Shown here in pieces: positions 50,201 to 60,543 of a stretch of 64,000 nt of DNA; within the stretch, counting starts at the first letter, position 1; each line of letters starts with the position of its first letter. The stretch lies in assembly GCF_014898815.1 (NCBI RefSeq), contig NW_026515497.1:434001-498000 (forward strand). The letters are read 5' to 3'. This stretch comes from Panonychus citri. Taxonomy: Eukaryota; Arthropoda; Arachnida; Trombidiformes; Tetranychidae. The notes beneath the pieces were generated by a model, which did no database searches, was not told the DNA's origin, and worked only from the letters and a program-made list of their open reading frames with translations. The translations under genes were made by a program, and so were the position numbers.

Positions 50201-53200
50201 AATTGCTCAAATTTTTATTTTTCGAATGAGTCAAATGAAATTGTATTCAAATTAACAATGAATAAGAAATCATGTTTCATGGAGAAAGCAAAAGACTTGA
50301 AAAGTAGATTCCAATGTTCAAGTTGTATGGAAGAATAAAAAAAAAGTCAATTCTAGAGTCAGAAAGTTATCGAAATCGTCTTGATAAAATGTTCTGAATA
50401 GTGGTGACACCTTTTGAAGAAAAAAAGAAACTTTGGATTTTTTTGTTTTCTCCTCAACTAAACTAATCAGTTTACGAGTTAAAACTATTAGATTTCAACA
50501 ATTTATTCAATCAATTTATAAGCAAATTGAAAATAAACAATTGTAATCAATTAGTAGTTATAACAAATTGTAACAATCGATGGTGATTAGACTTATCAAT
50601 TGGTTCTAATTAACATATAAATGCAATAGAGATTCAAATTTCATTGAGATGATAATTCAAGCTGATTATCAACTAGATGTAATTGTCAATAGATGAAGAT
50701 TATGACTGGTGACTAATTAACAATATTAATTATTAATTGTTTCTCTTTTTACAGTCTTCAGATAAATCGGTTCCTTATGTAATCGGATATATACTTTTCA
50801 TTTGCTCATCGATTTCAATTGTCCTCCTATTGACCACAATGTTCATTTTCTTACATTTTAAGTAAGTTAATCAATCAATTAAATGTAAATTCTGATAATT
50901 ATAACCCTAATTGTCCTCTAATTATCAAAAGGAAACTTGAATGTCCACGACTTCGAGTCCATCGTAACCTGGTGTTCGCACTTATTGTCCATTGTCTTGC
51001 ACTTTTAATAATTTCATCTTCCATCGTATTTGATAATCACTTTCAATTTGCTCGAGAAAATGTAAGTTTTATCTTAATTGAACTCGATTAAACAATAACG
51101 AAAAGAAAAGAAAATTAAATTAAATCTTTTTTTCAGTCGATTCTCTGTAAATTGGTTCTATCAATGAAAATGTATTCCGCTTTATCCTCAATAAACTGGA
51201 TGTTCATCGAAGGCCTTTTACTTCATAGTAGAGTGACCACTGGAATTTTTCGTAAAAGTTTCCCATTTAGACTTTATTATGCCATCGGTTGGGGTAAGTT
51301 GAGAATTTGACCAAAAACTGACCAGTGAAAGAGAAAAGTTGTCACAGTTAAACTTATCAATCAATTGATTTAAATTGAGAATCATTTTGGTTGATCAATG
51401 TAACATTTAAATCAATAAAGATAATCTTAATTTCTTAGATGAAATTTATTAGTTTAACTGCCAATAACATTCACTGTTCAGTTTATCCAGAACTTTTCTT
51501 TTCTTCTACTTCTTTTATTACAGAATAATATTGAGATTCTATTGAATAATAATCCATTAGATCAGAATCAATGTGTTGAAGTTCAATTGAATTAAGATAA
51601 ATGTACATATATCAAAGTTAATCCTTTATCTTTACTACCTTTTTTTTGGCCCACTTTTCCACCACCCATCAGGTATCCCACTCTTCATTATACTCACATG
51701 GGCTTACATTGTTAACCAAACACTACACTCTCGATGCTGGGAAGGATATGGAGATAGAGCAACTATATGGATTATCACTGCTCCAATGATTTTAGCTTTA
51801 CTGGTAATCTTTTCAATAGATATTCATTTATTGTGATAACAAAATTGAAACCGTTTAATTGAATATTCAGTATATATTGAAGATTAACTAATAATAAAGT
51901 ACAATTAATAATCTCTCTCTGTTATTATTTTCTTTTCCCTATCAAATCAGATTAACTCAACGTTTCTGGTCAATATAATTCGGATTCTTGTAACTCAACT
52001 CAACCGGAATCGATCAGAGGAAACTAATAAAATCAGGTGACCTAAATATTGATGATGATGACCCTTTACCTTAACGATATCAGATTTATTATCAAAGGTG
52101 TTGGTAAATTTACCAAAAAAAAACAATATTTACTTTTATCTTCAGTCATATTAAGTATATTTCCACTCGATTAGTTATAAGAGCTCTTTAATCGTTGATG
52201 CAATTTTATTATTACGAAAACAAACTTTACCACTTGACCAGATCAACGATCTTTATTGGATAACAAGATTGTATCAACGAAAAGCATCAAAAGTTATCAT
52301 TTTATATGTATCATGTAAAGATTTTATAAAATAATAGATTGAATTATATTCAAAAGGGGGCTAAAAGCTCAATGGATGGAAAGTTTTCCTTTGATTCATA
52401 GTAACTCTTTCAGTCAGAACTTTAATCAGAAATATACTTTTGCCATTTTCGTTGAATATCCGAATCAATGAGTTATGATTCCTTGTATTAATTTTTTTCT
52501 CTTTTTTCTCTTTTTTTTCTTTCTATACATTTCTATCTTCATCAACGTCTCGACTCGATGGATAATCTTTTTTTTTCACCAGCAGAAAAGCAATTAAAGC
52601 AACGATACTTTTATTCCCACTCCTGGGAACGACTCATCTACTTTTCTGCTTCAACCCCAAGAATAATAAAGAGCTTGAAATCGCCTACATGATAACGAAT
52701 GCTATTCTTCAATCGTCACAAGTAATTATATGAAAAAAAAGTCTCCATGAAAGCAAAAGAAAAAGGAAAAGTTTGAAATTCTGTTTGCATCAAACTCAAC
52801 AAAAATTTTGCGCGAATTTCGAATCAAGTAAATTCCAATCACTTGCGCAAGAATAATTGACATTTGATCAAATAGATGTCTCGACAATCTCTACAAAAGT
52901 TCAACTCTTAGTTGGGTGAAAACTAGATGAATCCCATGATCTCAAGCGAAGTTGAAAGTTTCAGTTTACTTGAAAATTTATTCAGTCAATCTAATTGTTC
53001 ATCTTAAGGATAAAGTTATAATATTGTTACGATTTGCAAAGTTATCACCATAGTTACACTTAGGAATTGAATATGAAACCTGAAAGGTGACATCAAATTT
53101 GACCAACATGATGGATGTTCAACCGATAATCAAATGATATTGTCTATTTAAAGATTGATACAAATTCCAATGGTCATTAAAAAGATGACCATTAACAATA

Positions 53201-54597
53201 TTTTCCTCCGAAAAGATGAGATTTTTTCTGTCCCCATCTTCACCAGTCAATGTTACCATTGAATAAAATACGAAAACAGGTCAAAGTTGAATAGTAACGT
53301 TTCTAGGTTTCTAGGATACATAATGAAACTTTCCATGTAATAGATATAATTTAACCAAGAATTTACTCTTTCAAGATAAACAATTTATCAGGAATTATAT
53401 TATTATATTTGTTACTTCAGATGAAACTTTGATCCATTATGTTTGATCCGTTCACTTAGTTTCATGGAAAAGAGATTGAAAAAGTTGACCAATGAAAAGA
53501 TTTGCTATCATATTATTATTATAATATATTGGTAAATCTTTAGCTTGATAACCATGAATATTGAACTTGAATCAATTAAAGTTTAACTATCATCAGATTT
53601 AAATGGCTTCAGTGAAGGTTAGCTGAAAGTTACTATCATCTTCATGATAAATGATCATGAATCTTGAAGAGATTGGAATTTTTTCTCTTTTCTTTTCAAT
53701 TGATCATTATGAACTCTCAGTTTACTTTTACTACATATAAGATGATACAGATTATCTAATACATTATCAATATAAAAGAATTTATTTTCATCTCATATTA
53801 TTGAAATTCTGAGAATATTTATCTTATAAACATTTGAAAGGAATTAATTGTGGTCAGAATTCAATAGGAATGATAGTAAATATTAATACATCTTACCTTT
53901 TGGTTCCAAATGTAATTTGAAGCACTTTTGGACGTTACTCTGTGCAGAAATAAGTTATCATGATTTTCAGGGTAAAATAAGATTGGCAATGGAAAATCTG
54001 TAAATCAAGATCATCTTTCCTTCATCTTCAGATATGTTTACTAATTCATCTTAGATTTACAATCTAAAATGTTTAAGATGTTTGTACTCTCAACTGGACA
54101 ATGGATTTACCCTTTCAGAGTACATTTTGAGTACAGGAAAACGACTGAACCATTAGACTGAACTTGACATATAACTACAAAGAAAATGGTCTCAAAGGAA
54201 TAAAAGTTTCAGGATCAACTAATTATCATAAGAGATTGAAAACTTGAGACGAAAGTTTTTCAAGTTATCAAATTTTTCCTCGAACTTTTTCTTCCTCTTA
54301 CTCTCCTCTCGATTCTTCTCTGAGAAAGTCACTTGAAGAAATTTTGTTCTTTTCAAGAGAGAGAGAGAGAGGAGAGAATAATGTGTCGAAAATGTAACTA
54401 ATTCTAATTCTAATTTCTTCTCACTTTTCTATTAGGGAATTTTTGTCTCATTCTTTTATTGTTTCGCCGATAGTGAAGTTCAACGGGCGATTCGACATAC
54501 AATCAAACGTGGCTACTTAGGGCGAAGTTCAACCGTTAATTCAATGAGAAGCTGTTCAGCTCGAAATAATTTGAAAAACTTGGAAATCATCAGATGA
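34810..54597 (+). CDS. Class B (secretin-family) GPCR of the CRF/diuretic hormone 44 receptor type
   Basis: Peptide-hormone receptor coupling to G proteins at the plasma membrane. Ten coding exons (34810-34891, 46745-46879, 48785-48876, 50755-50861, 50932-51061, 51137-51293, 51673-51803, 51951-52036, 52586-52721, 54436-54597) join in phase to about 405 residues. The hormone-binding domain has all six Cys (QSCLNRH, SWCSAIWDGVYCWPP, RISCHTIF, RHCDSSGNW, TQC). TM1 is VIGYILFICSSISIVLLL; TM3 has ILCKLV...WMFIEGLLLHS; TM4 starts IGWGIPLFIILTWAY; ECL2 has the paired Cys in RCWEGYG. TM5 has PMILALLINSTFLVNIIRIL, TM6 KAIKATILLFPLLGTTHLLF and TM7 GIFVSFFYCFADSEVQRAI. Wording of TM4-TM7 is closest to CRF/DH44 receptors. 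No signal peptide is visible; the frame is open back to 34714 and a TTAG acceptor at 34720-34723 may mean an earlier exon. Confidence 0.9.
36738..36774. repeat. (GA)n microsatellite
   Basis: GA dinucleotide run with one GATA interruption, in the receptor's first intron. Confidence 0.9.
37357..37402. repeat. (GA)n microsatellite
   Basis: GA run with AAAG and ATAAAG interruptions in its left part. Confidence 0.85.
42825..42874. repeat. (TC)n microsatellite, preceded by (ATC)n
   Basis: Fifty bases of uninterrupted TC joined to a (CAT)n run on its left, the same ATC-then-TC arrangement as at 16200-16274. Confidence 0.95.
45752..46072 (+). pseudogene. Mariner/Tc1-type transposase N-terminal fragment (two HTH motifs), decayed
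   Basis: The frame from the ATG at 45752 reads MPQLSK, a TAA stop (45770-45772), then about 98 residues with the paired-type DNA-binding region of Tc1/mariner-family transposases: IIEAHRNDKNSSEIAKMFNT, KPGTVRSIISRFNKSGTLER, then LTLEEIRDKIEEEFDISVCV. It stops right after the second helix-turn-helix, and the catalytic DDE/D domain is absent. No flanking terminal repeats were recognised. The early stop and the missing domain mark it as a remnant. It lies within the first intron of the class B receptor, in the same orientation, with codon use like the AT-rich host, which suggests age. Confidence 0.8.
46570..46593. repeat. (GA)n microsatellite
   Basis: Short pure GA run about 150 bases upstream of receptor exon 2. 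Confidence 0.85.
46880..50754 (+). other. Introns 2 and 3 of the class B receptor
   Basis: Two introns of about 1.9 kb each separated by exon 3 (48785-48876). They carry a (GA)n run at 47173-47200. No other gene is seen; the frame at 49654-49854 is a Phe/Ile-rich chance frame. Confidence 0.6.
47173..47200. repeat. (GA)n microsatellite
   Basis: Pure GA run in intron 2 of the class B receptor. Confidence 0.9.
52722..54435 (+). other. 1.7-kb intron 9 of the class B receptor
   Basis: AT-rich; contains a small GC-containing patch with CTTGCGCAAG palindrome (about 52842-52851) and a short GA run near 54357. No coding frame. Confidence 0.55.
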
Positions 54598-55461
54598 AAG
54601 CACTTCAACCTTTCCAACGAATCAACTCACAAGAGATTCAGATTGAAACTGTTAAACAAAACAATATCTCAGCAATTTGATAATTAAATTGATTGATATT
54701 CTAACCAGTAACATATACGGAAGCCTCAAGATAATTTTAAAATAATATTGTTAACTTACCTTGGATACTTTTATCAACTATGATAACTTTTTGATTAAAG
54801 AACTTTTTTCCTTTTTCTTACTTGAATATTATCGTTTTACTAATTATTCACTCAAAGATTCCGGTGCATTTGTAATTCTTGCAATTGAAAGGTTCAATTT
54901 TAGATTGTCTTTAGGCAAGAAAAGTTAATTAAGAGAAAAGATTAAAGTTGAATGTGAAGATTTGGTGTAAAGGAGAAGTGATAATGTTGATTGTTCCAAT
55001 TCAATTTCGACAATGAACTTGCTCTTACCATTCATAACGAACTTTGGAACTTCTGACCATGCTCATGATCTTTTTTACCTCTCCCTCGATATCTCACTAA
55101 CTCCCACTTCGAGGTTCATCTCTTTTTCGCTCATAAGAATATCATATGAATCGTATATCGTGTATCTTTCGAGCATCGAAAGTTTCAGCAAAAAGTTCCA
55201 ATTCTTTTCTCCTTCTCCTTTCTCTCTCTCTCTCTCTTTCTCTGTGTTCAAGTAATCAAACAGTAAAAGATTAATTCTTTGTTTATATTGATACATAATA
55301 GTAATTGTTTGATTTTCTAAAAGTTCCAATTGTTCATAAGGAAAATTAATCAATTTAAATTCATGATTGAATGTTGAGTTGGCATGAAAATTTAGGATCT
55401 ATTAATAGTTTCGGTTTTGCTGAAAAAGTGCCAATAAAAAAAAGTAAATCAAATTGTCACA
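54598..55461. other. Intergenic between the class B receptor and the glutamate receptor
   Basis: About 860 bases: receptor 3' UTR on the left and the likely promoter/5' UTR of the next gene on the right, with a short (CT)n run near 55220. Open frames on both strands at 55013-55353 overlap each other and lack domains. Confidence 0.5.
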
Positions 55462-56443
55462 ATGTTACCAACTCAATATTATTTGGTGTTTACAGTTTTA
55501 CATCATCTAGTATTTAATTGTTCAGGGAATCATTTAAATTGTGTTCATCGTTTTCTCAGTGATCAATCACTATCTTCTTTATCATCGTCTTCATCGTCTT
55601 CATCAACGAAATACTCATCTTCCTCCTCATCCCCAGCATCGTTCAGTGTATCAACATCATCTTTCACTTCAACATCCCATTCACCTTCACCTTCATCTTC
55701 ATCCTCATCCTCATCCTCATCTCCATTATCATCATCATCCATTTCATACAATTACCTAATCGGATATACTAATCCCAATAACAACAGCAATAGTTTGAAA
55801 TCTAAAAATGATAAACATGTTAATCTAATCCATCATCATCATCATCATTCATTACGAAATAATAATAATCAATTTAATCCAATAATCAGCAATTCCAAGT
55901 TAATTTCAAGTGTCTCCAATAAATTGCCATTAACATCAACAACGAAAACAACAATTACACCAAAAGATCAACAACAACAACAACATCATCATCTCCACAT
56001 GGATCATGGCTATAAATTATCCTCTCCAGTGATTAATAATAATAATAATAATTTACCATTTTTATCAACATCAACATCATCAACCCTGATGATGAGCTCG
56101 GATGAATCATCATCGGCTGGTGATCAACCCGTTAATCGAACCCGTTTTAGTCACATTTCCCTTTCCGGTAAAGTTTTCTCATGGCCAGTGAAAAGAGTGG
56201 CCGAGGTTAATGGTGACATTATTTTAGGTGGACTGATGATGATACACCAACGGGAGGATAGGCTAATCTGTGGTGAGATTATGCCTCAAGGGGGTATTCA
56301 AGTTGTTGAATGTATGTTATATACACTTGATTGGATTAACAATCAGGAAGATTTTCTTCCAGGAATAACATTGGGTGCATACATATTGGACGATTGTGAC
56401 AAGGACACTTATGGCCTGGAACAGTCTGTAGACTTTATTAAAG
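55462..56443 (+). CDS. First coding exon of a metabotropic glutamate receptor-like class C GPCR
   Basis: Partial gene. Residues 1-27 form a signal peptide. A Ser/Thr-, His-, Gln- and Asn-rich insert follows (about 35-235). The ligand-binding Venus-flytrap domain begins at about 245: VNGDIILGGLMMIHQR, then CGEIMPQGGIQVVECMLYTL, DWINNQEDFLPGITLGAYIL and DDCDKDTYGLEQSVDFIKG. These are hallmark N-terminal strands of mGluRs (GD..LGG, CG...GIQ..E.M..T.D.IN, LPG..LG..I.D.C....YALEQS). The wording recalls the insect mangetout/mGluR-B clade, but this is from memory. The exon ends at a GTAAG donor (56444). No following exon was found to 64000, so the first intron exceeds 7.5 kb or this is an isolated fragment. 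The spire exon lies inside that interval on the other strand. Confidence 0.85.
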
Positions 56444-59072
56444 GTAAGAAATATATATATGCTCAACATTTACCAAAGAAAATGTTAATCAATTTCAATT
56501 TAATCACAATCTTAATCAACCAGGGACGAAAAGTTATCCAATAATCAGTTATTCCCATAAATCAATTCTAATGAATATAAAAATCAAACTAATAAATCGT
56601 TGGGAAAACTTTTCTAAATTTAAATTATTCTCTTATATTATTATCATATAATATTACACCAAATGTAATTTACCGATAAATTTACATTCATCATCATCAT
56701 AATCATCATTCAATGAACTTTAACCATGTCTTCATGTCTCATCATGTTCATCATGATCTTTATTAGATTCATTATGTGAGCAATTCAATTGAATTGTGAG
56801 AAAAGTGAATCTATTTTTATTTACCATCATCATCTTACATTATTTGGATGTTAAAGCAATTTAATTTAATTTGCGTTTCAAGATTTCAAACAATATGATC
56901 AATCTGAATTCATGGTGATTCAATTTGAAAAATACCATGAATACGTATTCTTAATGGTCTCTGAATGAAATCTCAATGGTTCTTAATTTGGGAAATAATG
57001 AATATGTATGAATATGTATGTTCACTTTGAACATATTATATTGTTTTCTTTTGTCTCAAATTTTTCTTATTATTCAGTTATTATCAATTACTCAGCATCT
57101 TCATGGTGCTGGTGTTAATTATTGAGATATTTTGATGATATTCAGCAGAAAACAAAATCCTGATGAGTCTAAGGACTTAATAGATTAATCAGTTGGAGAA
57201 ATTTGTTTGTTCTGATGAGTTTTTCTCTCTCTCTCATCAATTCTTAGCCTGTGGAATTTGAATTCCGGTTCATGATTGAAATTCATTAAAGTTTACGATT
57301 TCCTTTTGTTTCTGAACTTTTCAGAATTTCTCTCTCTTTTATTTATATTCTCAATTTATTGTACAGGTTGAATTTCACTTTTTCTAAGGTAATTTATGAG
57401 CATTAACGTTAAAAAATAATCTTATCAATAAAATTCAGACTTTAAATCCGCATGAAAAGATTAAACTGTTTTTCATTTAAATGTTATAACCCAAATTGTA
57501 ATAATTATGCTCATGATAATTCATGAAGATGATCATGAAATTATCCATTCATCATGGTCATCATATTTTTAGTTATTCATAATCTTGGCAAGTCACTGTT
57601 TCTTTTTGTTGTTCAATAGCGTCAAATTTATGCTACAAATAAAAAGCAACAGGGGAGATAATGTTGATTGAATTTCCAAAAATGAACTGAATTTTCCTGA
57701 AAGTTAGATGAAAATTATACAGTTTTGTAGTTCATGAGAATCTGTAGGAATTGTACCAACAGTGACAGATTCATGGTAGAATTCAGTATAAATTTTTACT
57801 TCGAAAATGAGTCAATAGTATGAATTTGAAATCGAAACTCATGAAATTGGAATCAAATGAAAAGTTTTCTCCAAGTGGTTGAGAAAAAACAAATTCGAGT
57901 AATAAGAAAACGATACTTTCGATTGATATTGAATGTTACATGGAAGTTGATTGAAAAATATTCAATTTCAAGGAGATTAAAATTATCTTATTCGATTGAG
58001 ATGATCATCTGTCTTTTATTTTGTAAACTTGATGATAAATTGGTGGTCAGTTTATGGTCAAATTCTGGGTCAGGGTGAAGAAAAAAAAATTCTTTACTTT
58101 TTATCAGTAAGATTTAATGAGAAATTGATTGTCCCGTTAACAATCAATATCAATCACTCAAAATTTGTTAACAAGTACAAACCTATTAGAAGAAAATGAG
58201 ATTAAAAAAAAAGTTCTGATTGAGTTCTTATCGATTGATAAACATTTATTATTATTAATAAGAACATGAATTAGTGAAACTGACCACCAACTAATCATCG
58301 GTGATAAAACTCAATAAACTCATCTCATCACTCATAATGAACATAAACTTTGCATTACACCTGAGATCAGGGGGATTATCATGAGAAAGAGTTGTAATGG
58401 TGAAAATGATGAATTAATAAGTGAGAGGGAGAGAGTGAGTGAGTAATTCCTTAAGTGTCCACTCACTTTGTCCATCTTCATTATGTGTACCTTTTTGAAA
58501 GAAGAAGATGAAGATGATGATGATGAAAAGTTCTTTATAAACTTGAATCTTTTCATCTTCATCTTTACCCCCAGTAGGAATTTTAGTGCATATTAACAAT
58601 TGACCATTTCTCAATCTTTTTTGACAACAGAAAAGATGGTAAACTGACCATTTGACAATGTGAGATGTATATTATAGCAGAGATGATACTAACATGTTCT
58701 CATATCAACTTCTAACTGACCAACAGATCACCAGTTTGATGATAATACAATGATAACTTTCTAGCTTATGAATTTATTGTTATTATAGTATTTTAATCAA
58801 TCTAATATCAACTATTTTACCTTCAAACAATAATCATAGATGATGAAAAAATATGATCATGATGAGAATGACACAAGATGACCACCAGAATCTTGTCCAG
58901 TCATCACCAATGAACATATCAATCCATTGTGATCATCTTAATACCTTTAAACCATCAAAAGTTATTATTTTTTTCCTCTCTCCTCTTGTCATTTAACCTA
59001 AAGGGTATTGAGAAAATCCTTTAACGAGAAGATGATGAAGAAAATATAATCAAAATTGATGAAAAGTGAGCA

Positions 59073-59118
<46 letters not shown>

Positions 59119-59655
59119 ATTTGCCATTCTCATGAGAATGAGTTTAGTTAATGAAATCCCATGTGATTAAAGTATTGAGATTGTTTATTTTTATGATTAT
59201 TTGTAATTATTTCAAGGTAAATACACAGAGAGAAACTGGAAAGTGAATTAAATTGTTGACAATTAAAATTAATTCATAAAACAAAACTTATTCAAACTTG
59301 TTTTCAATGTAATCAATTTGGCTTAATTGTTGTTGATGATTACAATTTTTTTTTGTTCAAAGGGCAAAAGTTAATTGTGAAAGTGACTATGAAAATTAAA
59401 TTAATGTTCATTGTGTCTGGATACAGTTTACGAATACGATTGATTAATTTGATCGTTAATTTTTAATGGGTTAATTGTTATTATTAGTAATTTTGCCGTT
59501 TAGTTGATTAAAATTGCATCTGATGGGTAATTTAATTGTTTCCAAGTGCATCGAGTTAAACTTTTATATAATAATAATTTAATTGAGTATATTGATGATA
59601 TATTGTGTCTGCAATTAATTGATCCAGTTAATTGTCTTTGGTTTGAGTTGATTTT
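56444..59655. other. Intron/intergenic, no gene seen
   Basis: AT-rich interval between the glutamate receptor exon and the 3' end of spire. It has a (GA)n run at 59075-59112. Short frames at 57857-58078 and 58332-58614 show no domain. Confidence 0.55.
59075..59112. repeat. (GA)n microsatellite
   Basis: Pure GA run of about 38 bases. Confidence 0.95.
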
Positions 59656-60543
59656 TCAAGGTATTGATTTCATTTTACGTAATTTACCCATAAAAAGGTA
59701 ACAATCAAGGCAAATCTTAATTGTATTACCTGGTTCAGGTGAGATTGCGGTTCTAATTGCTCCCGATGATGAGGTTGCCGTTGAAAGTGATTTTAATAGA
59801 TTAGGTAGTTTACTTGTTCCAGGTAAATGTCGTGGTGATGGTGGAGGTAAAGGTGAAGTTGATCCAAAGGAGGTTGACTGAGATTCTGATGAATTTGGTG
59901 ATATGGATTCTCGACCCTGATTGATGTTTGATTTTCCTCCCGATCCAATTGATTCCTCCGTTGATTCTTGTATTGTCATAGTTCTGATCGTGTTTTGCTT
60001 TGAGACAATTTCTTTTGGATTAGAAGTTAACTCAATCTGATCAACAGTTACTTCGTACATTTTTTGATTCGAGGGTAAATGTAAAAGGGTTGAACATTTA
60101 TCGCACATTACCTGTGAACAGATTTTACACTTTGCCGGCCACTTGACCAATCCAAATCTTACCTTTAAACAGACAAAGCAAATCTTTTTATTGGCCAAAT
60201 CAGATTCCAATTCTTTGGTTACACTTAAACTTTCCCGTTCACCTTTACAAATAACTGATCGTAATTTCTGTAAACTGTCCAGTGTCATAGTGGAAGGCTC
60301 AAAGTTATCCTGTGAACTGATAAAGCTCATCAACTCTTCATACCAACCCCGAGTATCCTGGTTAACGTTAATCTTTCCCGATATTGACTTGGCCTTGGAA
60401 CCTTTTCCCAAATCAGCTGATGAATGTCGTGATTCAAACGATTCAAGGGTTGACCTTAACTTGGAAGCAAGAGTTGACCCTTTAATAGGTAAACCTGAAG
60501 ATGAACTTTTCGCTTCATTGGACAATTTCAATATCCTTCCAAC
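59656..60543 (-). CDS. spire: Spire, C-terminal exon (Spir box and modified FYVE zinc finger)
   Basis: Last exon of an actin nucleator that works with formins on vesicle membranes. A long pyrimidine-rich acceptor ending in AATAG lies just right of 60543, so the coding frame enters as GRILKLSNEAKSSSSG and the KIND and WH2 domains must lie beyond the window. Seen here: the Spir-box-like helix (STMTLDSLQKLRSVICKGER), then the zinc-binding module KKICFVCLKVRFGLVKWPAK, CKICSQVMCDKCSTLLHLPS and the distant closing ICLDC. These match the family's KLCFCC..RRFSFFTW...CQFCKRPVC..C...MRLPS and VCVDC pattern. A Ser-rich insert, longer than usual, separates the two halves of the finger. The stop is just after KMKSIP. 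It is antisense to, and probably within, the first intron of the glutamate receptor gene. Confidence 0.88.
   Translation of the reverse strand, partial: VGRILKLSNEAKSSSSGLPIKGSTLASKLRSTLESFESRHSSADLGKGSKAKSISGKINVNQDTRGWYEELMSFISSQDNFEPSTMTLDSLQKLRSVICKGERESLSVTKELESDLANKKICFVCLKVRFGLVKWPAKCKICSQVMCDKCSTLLHLPSNQKMYEVTVDQIELTSNPKEIVSKQNTIRTMTIQESTEESIGSGGKSNINQGRESISPNSSESQSTSFGSTSPLPPPSPRHLPGTSKLPNLLKSLSTATSSSGAIRTAISPEPGNTIKICLDCYLFMGKLRKMKSIP

Noticed and set aside
55563..55751. Asp/Glu-rich minus-strand frame
   Set aside because: Antisense shadow of the Ser/His-rich insert of the glutamate receptor exon.
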